A program made the position numbers and the translations under genes. A stretch of 64,000 bases of DNA from Takakia lepidozioides. Its lineage: Eukaryota > Streptophyta > Takakiopsida > Takakiales > Takakiaceae. Shown in pieces: positions 43,501 to 54,179 of this stretch. The notes beneath the pieces are model-generated. The model did not search any database, was not told where the DNA came from, and saw nothing but the letters and a program-made list of their open reading frames with translations. The DNA lies in contig CM060733.1 of assembly GCA_030704615.1 (NCBI GenBank), positions 62,496,001-62,560,000 of the forward strand. The letters run 5' to 3'. How positions within the stretch are numbered: position 1 is the first letter of the stretch; every line of letters starts with the position of its first letter.

Positions 43501-45973
43501 AAGAATAGGTCGGTTTTGTACAGCAGAAAGTACCTCGTCACATAGTCGCGTAGGCTCTCTGCTGCAGAAAAAATCTCCATCTTGAACTGATGTGCTTGTG
43601 TGTCCAGCTGCTCTTGCGCATTCGTCGTCACCTGTGGAGATTCTCCATCAGATCGCTTTCCTAAAAAAATACAATAAATCCACCCCCTACAAGAGTAGAA
43701 GCGCCAAACGAAGCGTGGGGAAGTACCTGAAACCACCATGTCATGCGGTTCATCCACAAGTCGAATGTCGGGTCAGACAGTTTGTCCAGTTTGGGGAAGC
43801 TCCACATGTCCCTTGTACTTTGGGAACCATTCTAGATTTGGAGCCACCGGGTCTGTCCAACCACCCAGCATATTCGTAAGCGCCAAACACCACAAAAACG
43901 AGTTGTTGCCACCACAATTTGGTTAAGAATGTATCACCTTTTCTGTTGCATCCACACAGGATGTGGCTAGACGATGGAGCTTCTCCAATGTCATCGTGGG
44001 CTTCAGAGCGCGGGAGTAGTGGTTCCCCACCTCCACCAGAAAGTCGGCACCAAGGGCGGGATCAGCTATGGCCACGTACTTTACCATCCGCGACTTGTAC
44101 TTTATGCGAGCCCTGGCCTCCACAGCTTTGAGATACGATTCGAGTGTCGGGAGGGTTAGATTCTTCTCCTCTAACTCCATGTAGAACCTCCGCGCATGTG
44201 CCAAATCCTGCTGAATTTTCGTCTGTCAAGAATGCGCACATAAGATTAGAGATCCTGCTCAACACTTTTTCTTCTATTGGGGGAGGAGAGACAGATTAGC
44301 TCAACAAAACAGTCAGGAGCTTTACCCGAAATATGTAGTCCACCATGGCGTCCATGCTCAGCCTATACCAGGTTCTGTCTGCCTTTGCCTCCGACTTGCG
44401 CAGGAGGTCGGCACTGAGGGAATTGGCAAACTCTTGCACCCCCTGCTTCCCGACATCCTTCACTCGGAAGAGCATATGGGACAAGTTGGTGGCAATGAAG
44501 GCATTCTCAGTCTTACAAATTTTGGGTCCAAAAGCAAGAGGCGTTGTAACTTACGAGTTGATGTCCGTCATTGCAGCTTTGAGAAGACTGCGATCTTTGG
44601 GCCCTGCAACCTTCAGCACAACACACTCCACAACGAAATGCCAATCGAGGTCGTTGGGGTGGGCTTCGGCTATGTGCTCCATCCATGCCAGGAGGCGATG
44701 ATTGTCGTCCCACACGTAAAACATCTTTTCCGGACAAGTGCTGGAAAAGAGGATCAGTAGCAATCGATCTCTCGAACTCCTCATTTTGCCTTTGCCAATG
44801 GGGACCCCATTTGTCCACCTCATCGGAAGTGTGGGCACGGGAAGCTCAGTGGTCATTCTCAATGGAAATGTAAAACGCGGCAGACCCCATTCGATATCCA
44901 TCCCGGAAAGAGAATTTCAGCTTGTCGATATCGCCTGGGAGGGCAGGTCTCACCACCTGCAAAGACACCAAGCGGCAAAGGGGAATTTGAAGCTTGGCCG
45001 GGTACACCATGCCCCCCAGCACCCTGCCAATGTTGCTGTGGGTTGCCTCCAACATCTTGGTAGCGGCCAACTTCATATCCGCCTCCGACATGACGTCTGC
45101 TGCAGAGGGGTTCTCTGGCAGCCCACCAGGACCGCCAAATCCAGCCTGTATGCTGCGGGTTTGGGGCCTGGGGATGTCCGGGAGGATGTCATCCTGGTCA
45201 GAAAGCTCGGTGTCGTCCTCCTCAACATGGTCAACCACCGGCGAAACCACCTTGAGCACTCTCCCCGTCTCTACTGCCATCTCCCCGGCTTCACCTCGAA
45301 CTTGCACAATCCGTGCTCTTTGTGGTGTTCTTTCCTCTCCTCCACTCTCCACCACATGGGTAATTGCGGGGGCTGCTCTTGTCCGCGATGGTGTAACCGG
45401 TGTGTTACTGCCTCTTTGTGGTGTCTTGGAGGGATCCACCGTCTCTGTGCGTCCCTCGCTTACATGGGCATCTGTCATTTCGGCACCCCTGGCCTCTTCA
45501 GTGGCCTTTTCTCTTTCCTCCTGGCTAGCCTTCTGTCTCGCCTGTTCTTTTGCCCTCTCTTTTGCCCTCTCACGGGCTTTCTGTTTCTTACTAGGGCTAG
45601 CAGCAGGGGAGCCCTCCAGGACGACCACCTTTGATTGAGGAGAACTGACACCCTCGCGCGCACTGCTCACTCCCCCCTCCGCAACCCATGACGGCTCTCT
45701 CGCCGGGGATTGCATGTGTTTGGCTTTCTTCTTCTTCTTTGCGTGGGCGGGCCCTACTGCATGTGCATCAACAACCTCCATTGCCGGATCTGCTGTCCTC
45801 ACGTCCTCACGCCCTTCACCTGCCATGCCGCCTGCACCAACCTCCCCAATGCCTATTCTGTCGTACTCTCGCTGCAGGTCCTCCTGTCCACCAACAAAAG
45901 ATTTTAGTTTGCCCTCCCGCCCCAAGTTGGGCGATCCAAACATGCGATGAGTTGGAGCTGTCGATGATACCAC
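40505..45973 (-). pseudogene. ParB-like/DNA-methyltransferase-like fusion gene, copy 2
   Basis: Same exon order as copy 1 on the minus strand. Exon 1 starts at 45973; the ParB-like part has DDNHR instead of DGNHR (about 44690). A stop (TGA for GGA) follows SIENDH near 44846, and a one-base insertion sits near 44732. The methyltransferase-like part shows CDMILLDIPDGELLEGLDG (about 42010-41955) and GRILDLTCGTG (about 41400). The last exon ends at 40505 with the acidic tail SSEDGGDEGDEEEGG. The array-bearing intron (43416-42858) is 559 bp, against 1254 bp in copy 1. Stops and frameshifts differ from those of copy 1, so each was lost separately. Confidence 0.65.
42880..43345. repeat. GGCGCC array in the intron of copy 2, ~145-bp units
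   Basis: GGCGCCGAATTTCGGTTTTC-type blocks at about 42958 (as AGCGCCGAATTTTGG), 43106 and 43249 are each followed by CCACCCTAGGGACTTAGCCA and AACTGGAAATTCGGTGCCA. There are three long units instead of the ten 95-bp units of copy 1. Confidence 0.85.
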
Positions 45974-46040
45974 CAGCGTGTCGGACTCGTCGTCACTCTG
46001 TCATTCCTGAAAATCGTGAGAACCAACATCGGAATGAAAA

Positions 46041-46930
46041 CCACCATCCGCCACGAGCAGCGCAACCACCATCGCAACAATCGTGGAACAACAATGAAAA
46101 CAAAACAAAACCAAGTATGGAGTGCCATGGAACAACAATGAAAACAAATCCAACCAATGCCTAAGAATGACATGCACAAGCAGCCTTCTCTAGAGCTGCC
46201 GGCTTTGCACACGCATTGCAAACTATCTAAGGTTCACTCAACCAGTAACTTGCAGAAATCAACATGAAACACAATGAACAAATGAACACGAATTCCATAA
46301 GACGGGAAAACAGGGTGAAATGTTTTGAAGGCACTTCATCTGCTCAGACAATCTTCTCAGCTCAGCATGGATTTCCTTAATTCCGAGATGCAACCTGTTA
46401 TCTACAGCGAGGTGTGCACCCTGTTCTGGCAAGCAATCTGAATGCAGCAACGACCTGGCTCCTTTCTAACCACTCTGACCTTGATCATTCTTCTCAACAA
46501 CTCGTGCTTTTGCGATGCAACCATGCGCTTCCAGGGCTGCCAGGCGGAAGATGTGAAAACAAACTAAAAAAACGGAGAAACCGAAAGAGGAAGGGGTGGA
46601 ACCTGAGAGTGCTCGGCTTCAGTTGGCGCGGGCTGTGAGCAAGACAATGGAATTTCCTGCTGGAGCTTAAGTTTGGCCATGCGAGAGGTTGGACGTCGCC
46701 CGTAGTACAAAGCCTTCAGCTTCCGCCGCGGTCTGGATGTGGGTTTCTCTCAGGAGAGCCACGCCCTTCTCCACGTGGCATAAGTCCCAGCAAAAGAAAA
46801 AAGATCTCGCAGTATGTGTGCGTACATGCCTCGAATAGAAGTTCATCCAAGTTCAGGTTTCCAAGGCGTATCCGGGAAGCAAGCGCGGAAAAACCGACGG
46901 CGGAGGACCTTGTGTCGCCAGCCCGGTTCA
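46041..46930. other. Spacer, no gene seen
   Basis: Contains an imperfect ATGGAACAACAATGAAAAC duplication near 46080-46145. No reading frame is supported. Confidence 0.4.
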
Positions 46931-47890
46931 AAACCGACGGCGGAGGAAAAAATCGGCGCCGAATTTCCATCCAGCGGATGAAGTATGACGCAACGAGGCC
47001 ATCCCTCCGCCCGAGCCGTTCTCATCTAGGAGACGCCGGATGGAAATCTTGCGCCGCATTTCAATCCTGCAGGTAATTCGGAGCGCGCCGGATGGAAAAC
47101 GGCGCCGAATTTCCATCTTGCAGGCAATTCGGAGCGCGGCCGGATGGAAATCCGGCGCCGAATTTCCATCCCAGAGGTAATTCGGAGCGCGGCCGGATGG
47201 AAAAACGGCGCCGGATTTCCATCAAACAGGTAACTCGGAGCGCGGCCGGATGGAAATTCGGCGCCGAATTTCCATCCGCCAGGTAAGTCGAAGTGCCGAA
47301 TTACCGTCCTGCAGGTAATTTTGAGTGTGGCCGCTTGTTTTTTTGGTCTAAAAAGACACAACCTTAAGTTTTAGACACGGTTTTCAGGGAATTCTCGACT
47401 GGTTGAGAGAAATTCCTTGCTTCTTTTCCATCCCTCGTAGTTCCTACATGGAAATTCGTTGCCAAAATTCCATCTGGCCGCGATTGCGATTAAATGCCGA
47501 ATGGAAATTCGGCGCCGGTTTTCCATCCCCTCCGCCCGAGTCGACTTTATTCCGGCGCCCCCTGTTGGATATTCGGTGCCGAATTTCCGTCCGAGGGTTG
47601 TATTGTGACGGCCAGGTGCCGGCCTCTCCCCCCGAGCCGACTGCATCCGAACGGGCCCGGATGTAAATTCGGCGCCGTTTTTCCATCCGGGGAGGTTTTT
47701 ATGTCGGCCACTTTTCGGCCTGACCCCCCGACACGACTTCCTTTGGGGGCCCGGATGGAAATTCGGCGCTGAATTTCATTCGGGGGATGTTCTCTGTCGG
47801 ACAGGTGCCGGCCTCTCCGCCCGAGTCGACTTCATCCGGGCGGCCCCTGTTGGATATTCGGTGCCGAATTTCCATCCGGGGGTTGTAATG
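46930..47890. repeat. GGCGCC palindrome array (GGATGGAAATTC type)
   Basis: At least ten occurrences of GGATGGAAATTCGGCGCCG-like sequence in 950 bp, some with GGTGCC. The copy at 47248-47277 is a perfect 30-base palindrome centred on GGCGCC. Between 47090 and 47290 units are spaced by 50-65 bp and joined by GGTAATTCGGAGCGCGGCC. The array immediately precedes the second MULE-like transposase. Confidence 0.9.
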
Positions 47891-48239
47891 TGACGGCCCG
47901 GTGCCGGCTTCTCCCTTCAGCCGACATCATCCGGGCGGCCCCCCACTTTCTGACTGCATACCGTTGGTAGTTATTGCGCAAAGACCAGGGGCCGCATTCC
48001 GGAGACAATGTTCATTAACAGGACTGTGGATTTTTGAGATAGTTGGCTCCCTGGATTTGGATGAGGCTTCGTCGCTCGGACAAATCGGCACCGCATTCCT
48101 TCCCATCGGTGCATCCCCCTTCTACCAGGGAGCTTGCCCGCACGCCATCCTGGCAGTCTTGTGTGCACATCTCCCATGGCGGAAAACCCGAGCGCTACAG
48201 TGTACTGCCCTCCTCACGAGCATAGAGCTTCATTTCCGT

Positions 48240-50860
48240 GCAGGGGACATCTGCCGTGTGATGGAGAAATATCTGTGCGTTCGATACCACCTGAAACCGG
48301 GGGTCGGTTTTTTTGGAGGAGGAAAGGAAGGACTCAAACGCGTTGTTGTCGAGAGTATTGTTGTGCTCCACGATGATTTCGGCGATGGCAGGGAATGGCG
48401 AGTTCCACCATCGGACAACGTCACATACAGGGCGGTTGGGGACTTCATTTGCCCACCAAATGCACCTTCTAACCTGGCGCCTTCCACGAAACAATCCGCG
48501 AATCAGAGAGTGGGTACCTCAAAGAGAGAAGTCCGCAACGAAGTAAATCCAGAGCCCAACCCATCAATGAAGACGAGCGAGAACCGGGTTGTTCACAACC
48601 TGTCCGACTCCGACGAGGTCATGGAAGTTCCGAGATCATCCTGGAGATCAGGCAAGTCCTCAATGGACGTCAGTGGACGAGGGAGTCATATTCCCAGCAC
48701 GAGCACCGCAGTTCGATCCATTCTTGAAATTCTGCGAGGGGCTTCACATGGATGGACACCGCTTGGAGCTGGCCAGGCTGGACTACAACAAGTTCGCAAT
48801 TAAATCGGTTACATGCCTTCCCGCAGACGTCGACGGTAATATCTTCTTTGAGTTCCCTCCTCGGACGGACTACTCGAGGGCGTCCGGAATGTTGACAGAT
48901 ATGGATAGAAAACATGACGGTCATCCTTGGTGCGTCACCAAAACCACCAGCATGAAGATGCTCGATGGTGTGCGGGTGCGCTACGTTGTTTGTGCGGGCG
49001 CGTTGCGGTGTTTCTCCCCAACTTGCTTCCATTTTAAATCTAGAGGTCACAGGAACGAGACCGATTGGACAGGCACAGCTCATCAACCATTTCGAGCTCA
49101 GGAGAAGGTTCCGAACTCCACATTTAAGTGTGCGCATTGCAAAAACCACCACACTGCATGTCTGTTTGTAATGCCAAGCAGTTCTATGTGTTGCACCGTT
49201 TCCCTGACCTCACCCGAGCTTGCATACACGTTGGTTCCCATTGTCACAAATTGGCGAGGGGGGACTCACGGGAGGCTGCCCACGAGGCAGAGCAGCTCGT
49301 TCAGGAGGAGGTTAAGTTGAGACCGGGTGCCAAACCCAAACAGATACAGCTCCAAGCCGCCCATAAGATGGCATTGGCCAGAATTATGTCGGAAGACGGC
49401 TCCGATAGAGTTCCTCTCGATGAGAAGGAAATGGAGGCATTGCTGGAGTCGGTGTCCCACGTCTGTTCACCGAATGTCCGAAACCACATTGTCTCATGCA
49501 AACAGAAAATTGGGCGTGGCTCGGATATGCACTCCATTCTAGAGGTGAAGCGACGATGTGGATATGACTACATTCATGGAAGTAGGTTTCCAGGACAAGG
49601 GACTGAGGCAGATCGTTGTTTCGTATTCAAAATGTCCACGTGTGGACCTGGCAGCGGCGTGGTCGACAGGATGACGAGTGGGGACTTGTCAAACAGTTGG
49701 GTCATGTTCGACCATATCAAGCGAATTACAAATCACCAGTGGGTGACAATGGGTGCACATGTCTACGACACCCACTGTAGGATGCTAATGACAATTGCTA
49801 TTTGTGAAATGAAGGAGAGGACACACAATCGAGATGCTTCTTTGGCAAGGGAATAAACGAATAGATGGCCAAGGCGGGATTGCCCCCTCCGAATTTCCGT
49901 TTTTCATGGCGGACAACGCACAAGCAAATTGGGTTGTCATCCGAAGGGTGTACGGGCAAGACCCAATGTTCCCATGGAAGGCAAGGAGAGATCTTGTGGG
50001 TTCCATTTTCTGCAGAGCCTTTCGCAGTACATAACCAGGCTCGTGGTGCCAGATTTCAGAGAGGAGCACCGTTCCATGTGTCTTGCGTGGAAGCGCGCTC
50101 CCACCTTGGATGATGCAGAGACACAGTTTGCATGTATACGGGCTTGGTGGACATCGTCAGTTGCTGTAAGGAAATCAGACGAGGGAGCAATGGTCAGTTG
50201 GCTAGCATGGTGGCATTATCGTTTCCTCCAGTTTGGCGACTATATGCGGGAGGTGAGTTGCACGAATTCGCGTCCCATTGAATATTATTCTTGGCATTAT
50301 TTGTAACTTGCTTGTAACCTCAACATGTGCTTGTGTAGGAAATGTGTCTCGACTCCGACACCGACATGCCCACGACAAACATGGCCGAATCAGTGCATTC
50401 TTCCTGGCGTGCCTCCTCTGCGGCGCATCTGGTGGACATCCTCACTGCCACAACGGAGGACATTGTGAGGTCAATTATGCAGCAATGCAGGTACAACGAG
50501 TTCTTGAAAGGGAAACAATGGGGCTTAGGGCCGGACAGGCAGTAAATGCTGATGCGGACTGCCTCCAGATCAAAGAATCCTCGGAAGTGGGCGGCGGCCT
50601 TGCGAGAGGGCCTTCGGGACACGCAATTGTTGCGAAGAGGCCAACATTTGGAAGGAGATGTTCATACCCGTCCAGTGAGACGAAGACTTGACGAGGCACC
50701 TGGCGGGGAAGAGGATTCATGGCGAGCTGACAAGAATATTTGCACGCTCCCTCGTGGTCCCGTGATGTTGCCCGAGGAGGTCTCGTCGAGCACCGCAAGT
50801 CCTGCCATATGCATCTCAGGGCTGAGTCTGATGAGAGGGCAAAACAGGTTGAAATAGGTC
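48240..50860 (+). pseudogene. MULE-like transposase (second copy), with intron
   Basis: Pieces in order are an N-terminal frame to 48803, 48689-49320 (PQFDPFLKFCEGLHMDGHR, then DMDRKHDGHPWC and VCAGALRCFSPTC), 49128-49830 (RCGYDYIHGSRFPGQG, KMSTCGPGSGV, VYDTHCRMLMTIAICEM), 49865-50036 (PFFMADNAQANWVVIRRVYG, likely catalytic Asp), 49990-50252 (CIRAWWTSSVAVRKSDEG), intron 50253-50338 (GTGAGT...TTGTGTAG), and 50339-50857 (NMAESVHSSWRASSAAHLV, a stop, then SRSKNPRKWAAALREGL). Small indels near 49815 and 49985 break it. The SWIM end is not downstream on this strand; a SWIM relic lies inverted at 52.46-51.74 kb. Confidence 0.7.
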
Positions 50861-51008
50861 GAAAAAGAACCCATAGAGGATTTGACCGACCATCAACCCA
50901 AAAAGACCTCTTGTGTGTGCTGCTTGTGTCTTGTAGTAAGGTAATGTCGGATTGGTCTGTGAGAACCACCACGGTGCAGCTGAGCAGGCAGAGATTGAAA
51001 CACGGTCT
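50825..51008 (-). repeat. Dispersed module shared with CACTA-ended repeats
   Basis: The reverse complement contains ACCGTGTTTCAATCTCTGCC and CAGACCAATCCGACATTACC, also found at 39860-39925 and 56115-56185, and the TTTCGACCTATTTCAACCTG part matches 40037-40055. It lies between the end of the transposase relic and the (CTCATG)n terminus. Confidence 0.8.
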
Positions 51009-51023
51009 GCTAAGACGAGGTTA

Positions 51024-51063
51024 GCTATTTCATGAGCATGAGCGGCATGAGCGGCATGAGCGG
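51024..51063 (-). other. (CCGCTCATG)n...GAAATAGC element terminus
   Basis: The reverse complement reads CCGCTCATGCCGCTCATGCC then GCTCATGCTCATGAAATAGC, nearly as at 19277-19316, with TTCTGCTCATGAAAACCGAT upstream in both. It marks the 3' end of the minus-strand SWIM relic. Confidence 0.75.
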
Positions 51064-51254
51064 AGTAGCAAGACAATCGGTTTTCATGAGCAGAAGTACA
51101 AATTTTGAAAATAAAAAACATTATAAAACATTAATTTAATGCAATGTGTCAGAAAAATCAAATATATTATTCGGCACCTTGAAGGGAAAATTGTAGTTTT
51201 GAGAGTTGTGCTCATGATATTTCGTCTTCCGCTCATGCCAATTCCCAGCAACAT

Positions 51255-51580
51255 GTGCATAAATGGCGCCGAATTTCACGGTAATAAGGTCCGTAACCGG
51301 AAAGAACCGCGACGTATTTCGCGGTAATAGGTCTCTCTGGCGAAAAATGGTGCCGAATTCCGCGGCTATAGGTCCCCTCAGGACAGGTGTGTAAGCCCAA
51401 AATTTGGAAATGTGGCGCCGAATTTCGGTACATGGTGCCGGGGATTGCACAGATGTTGGGCAGTTCTGGGCCATGTAACTGGAAATTCGGCGCCATTTTT
51501 CTAGACACAGGGGTACCAGTGCATGTTGGGACTTAGCCAATTTTCGGCCCAAAATAGAGAAATTCGGCGCCATTTTTCCA
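51255..51580. repeat. GGCGCCGAATTTC cluster at the SWIM relic
   Basis: Contains ATGGCGCCGAATTTCACGG, GTGGCGCCGAATTTCGGTA, AACTGGAAATTCGGCGCCA and GAAATTCGGCGCCATTTTTC, plus GTTGGGACTTAGCCAATTTT, the same stem motif as in the 95-bp array. It is colinear with the cluster at 18720-19060 of the other SWIM relic. Confidence 0.8.
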
Positions 51581-51736
51581 GAAATGGCCCCACAACTGCT
51601 TCTGTTGGATCTCAGTTTGAATGGAATATTGCCTCATTCCAGGAGTTTTGAGGTGCATTTCATTACACTGCAAAAAAAAGTCTGATACATGAAAATGCAA
51701 TTGAAAATATCCATATGGAGGATTCCCTTTGCCCCA

Positions 51737-52460
51737 TCAATGATTTCTGGAATCCCTAAGGAGGAGTTTGTGCAGCTCGTTCACGCTCAACGCCAGTGCA
51801 TGAATAAAGTCATCAATAGTCACGTTCATCCTCAACCTCTTCAGGTAAATGTAATACAGATGCTTGCACGGATAATACTTTGAACCCTTCTTTGCTTCCA
51901 TCAACGAGAAGTCCGTACAATTGCAAGTCGGCTCCACTCCAATCGTAATTGTGTATACATCGTCGCGTACAGCCGAGCCGGCCGTTGCCATCCGATAAAC
52001 ACGCCCAAGGCCGGGTGGAGGTACGTCCACGGAGCTCTGAATAGTGCAAGCCATCCCAAGAGCATTGGCAATCCGAGTCTCATTCAACTTGTTGGGAGGG
52101 TGTCGTCTCTTCACTCTTCCGAATCGCATTGTGGGATGTGCAGAATTGTCCAATCCGTCTCTACTGGACCGAGCAGTCTGCAATGGCCGGGTCTGATGAA
52201 CTGGAAATGCATGGGCCGGGACGTCTGTGCGTTGCACCATTCGAAATCCTGCTGCAGATAGAGCATCCGCCTCATTCTGAGAGAGGCTACAACCCGGTGC
52301 AACAGGTCAGACGCCCGGAGGCTTCGGCATTCCCTGAATCCCGTACTTGGGCTTGCCAAATACACAGGTCATTATGTCGTGCCTACAGAACCAAAACATC
52401 TGCGTTGTGGCGTGAGCAAATGTGGGAGTAAAAAATCTGCCGCTGAAACAAGGTGCTCCA
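51737..52460 (-). pseudogene. SWIM zinc-finger half of a MULE transposase
   Basis: A minus-strand frame of 167 codons (52240-51737) with MRFGRVKRRHPPNKLNETR and the SWIM finger C-x-C in CNCTDF and C-x-H in YPCKHLYYIYLKRL. Upstream in another frame lies WPVAPGCSLSQNEADALSA (about 52320-52260). It is close to the plus-strand relic at 17.8-18.48 kb but has an uninterrupted finger. It points toward the transposase core at 48.2-50.9 kb, so core and SWIM half face each other. Confidence 0.7.
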
Positions 52461-52960
52461 CAATGGGTATGTTGTATTGCGTTACTACAGATGGCTCGTT
52501 ATGTTCCTTGGCACGTGCCCTGTGCTCAAAGGAGATGGCGATCTTGTAAGTTAGCTCGTTGCTCATTGATAAGTAGGGTTGGGGGTGTTTGCGGGAATGA
52601 TTGCTGTATGCATGATTTTGTGCAGAGGCATAGATAGCTGAAAGAGCAAGGATAGAGTGTGGGTCCAAATTCATCGCAGAGGGCTAGATTTCAAGCTCCA
52701 GATTACCTATGATTCCATGTGGAAGGATAGATACAAGAAACCTGCATGGGTAGATGGTCAATTAAAAGCCGCAGCAGCAGCGGCACAATTGATAAAATCA
52801 AGCACTGCTAATGAAGGCACCTTCTGAAACACATTTCACCCTATTTTCCCCTCTTATCAGAATCGGTCCTAAATTTTCATGTTGAATTCTGCAAGTTAGC
52901 TGGTTGAGTGAACTAGTTGGAGTGACTTTGACATGATACTGCCAATGTGACAAGAGTATG
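52461..52960. other. Spacer with a short unrecognised frame
   Basis: At 52683-52825 the plus strand is open with KLQITYDSMWKDRYKKPAWV followed by a GQLKAAAAAAQLI stretch, then stops. It could be a retrotransposon gag scrap. No other feature seen. Confidence 0.3.
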
Positions 52961-54030
52961 CATTGAACCCATTGGTAGCGGGATATTGGGATATCTCTTG
53001 GCCATGTGCCATCGTCAAAGCTGACATTGTACTAGTTGTCATTCTGACCACTGCCCTAGTGGACTCAAATGTGGGTGCAGCAAGCCTGATGCAAAGGGAG
53101 AGTTCGACAACATGGCTAAATGAGATGTGCTGTTGTGGACTGCCATGATTGTAAGGTGTGTGTAGCATAGGTGTGGGAGTAAGGCTTTGGAAACCTAAGA
53201 ACAAATGATGTGGGAAAGGATGAAGCCAAACCAGGTCATGTTCATTTGTGTTTGTTAATATGCATATGCGAGCCTAGCAGCCCTGGGAAGGGGCCAAGAG
53301 GTTCATGGTGACATCATCAAAGCTGGAATTGTACCTGATGTCATTCTGAACATTCCCTTGGTGTACATGTATGTCAAATGCGAGCCTGGTAGCCCTGGAA
53401 AGGACGCAAAGGTCCATCATCAAATCTGGAATTGTACCTCTAGATGTCACTCTTTACACTGCCTTGGTGGATATGTATGTCAAATGCAAGCCTGGCAGCC
53501 CTGGAAGGGTACAAAGGTCCACGGTGATATTGTCAAAGCTGGTATTGTATCTGATGTGATTCTGAACGTTGCCATAGTGGACATGTATGCCAAGGTTGCA
53601 AGGTGCAACTATAAGGATACATGGCTGTTTTGATAATATGGCTGAATGAGATGTGGTACCAGCCTAGCCCATAATTGCACTTAACTAGAGTAGGCAATGA
53701 GTGAAGACGGGGTTTGTGATGACATCGTCCAAGCTGGAATTAAGCAAATGTTGTTCTGAACTATGCCCTTGTGGACTTGTATGCCAAATTGGGGTGCATG
53801 GAGGATGATGATCCCAGGATATGCACAACAGCGGCGCGGGATGGAGGCCCTTTGGAGAGGTCTATGAGCAAGTGGTGTGGGAAGGGATACTGCAGCGCAA
53901 CCACATCACGTTTGTTACGTTTGCAACATGTGTGCGAGCCTGGCAGCCCTGCAAAATGGCAAAGAGGTTCGTGGTAACATCATCCAAGCTGGAATTGTAC
54001 TAGATGTCGATCTGAAGTTTGACATGATAC
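52960..54030 (+). pseudogene. PPR-protein pseudogene
   Basis: Several repeats of pentatricopeptide type can be read: KGEFDNMAK followed by DVLLWTAMIVRCV, EQMMWERMKPNQVMFICVC, AYASLAALGRGQEVHGDIIK, AGIVPDVILNIPLVYMYVKC, then further VHGDIVKAGIVSDVILNVAI and VDMYAK copies to about 54030. The 'VHGDIIKAGIVPDVILNTALVDMYAKC' style is that of PLS-type plant PPR proteins, which bind organelle RNA. Many stops and frame changes make this a relic. Its repeats resemble each other strongly. Confidence 0.7.
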
Positions 54031-54179
54031 TGCCAATGTGACAATAGGAAAGTATCCAGAAACAGGTCACAGAGACGAGGAGAAGTTGTGGAATGAATAC
54101 TTTTCCAACCCCAGTCAATGGTGGGACAACCGAGGGAAAAAGGTTTTTCTTGGTTATGATCTGTATCTTGTGCTTCCCA

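Larger units (their letters stand above)
40301..46040 (-). repeat. ParB-methyltransferase repeat, copy 2 (inverted)
   Basis: Reverse-complement copy of 31307-37875. The shared terminus GCTATTTCATGAGCG lies at 40301, and homology ends at about 46040 with ACCAACATCGG. The arms point tail to tail with a 2.4-kb spacer. Encoded segments differ from copy 1 by roughly one residue in fifteen, so the duplication is not recent. Confidence 0.9.

Noticed and set aside
47901-48240. Start of a 300-codon frame beginning in the GGCGCC array
   Set aside because: The first part reads through palindromic repeat sequence; only the later part, continuing toward the transposase, was kept.
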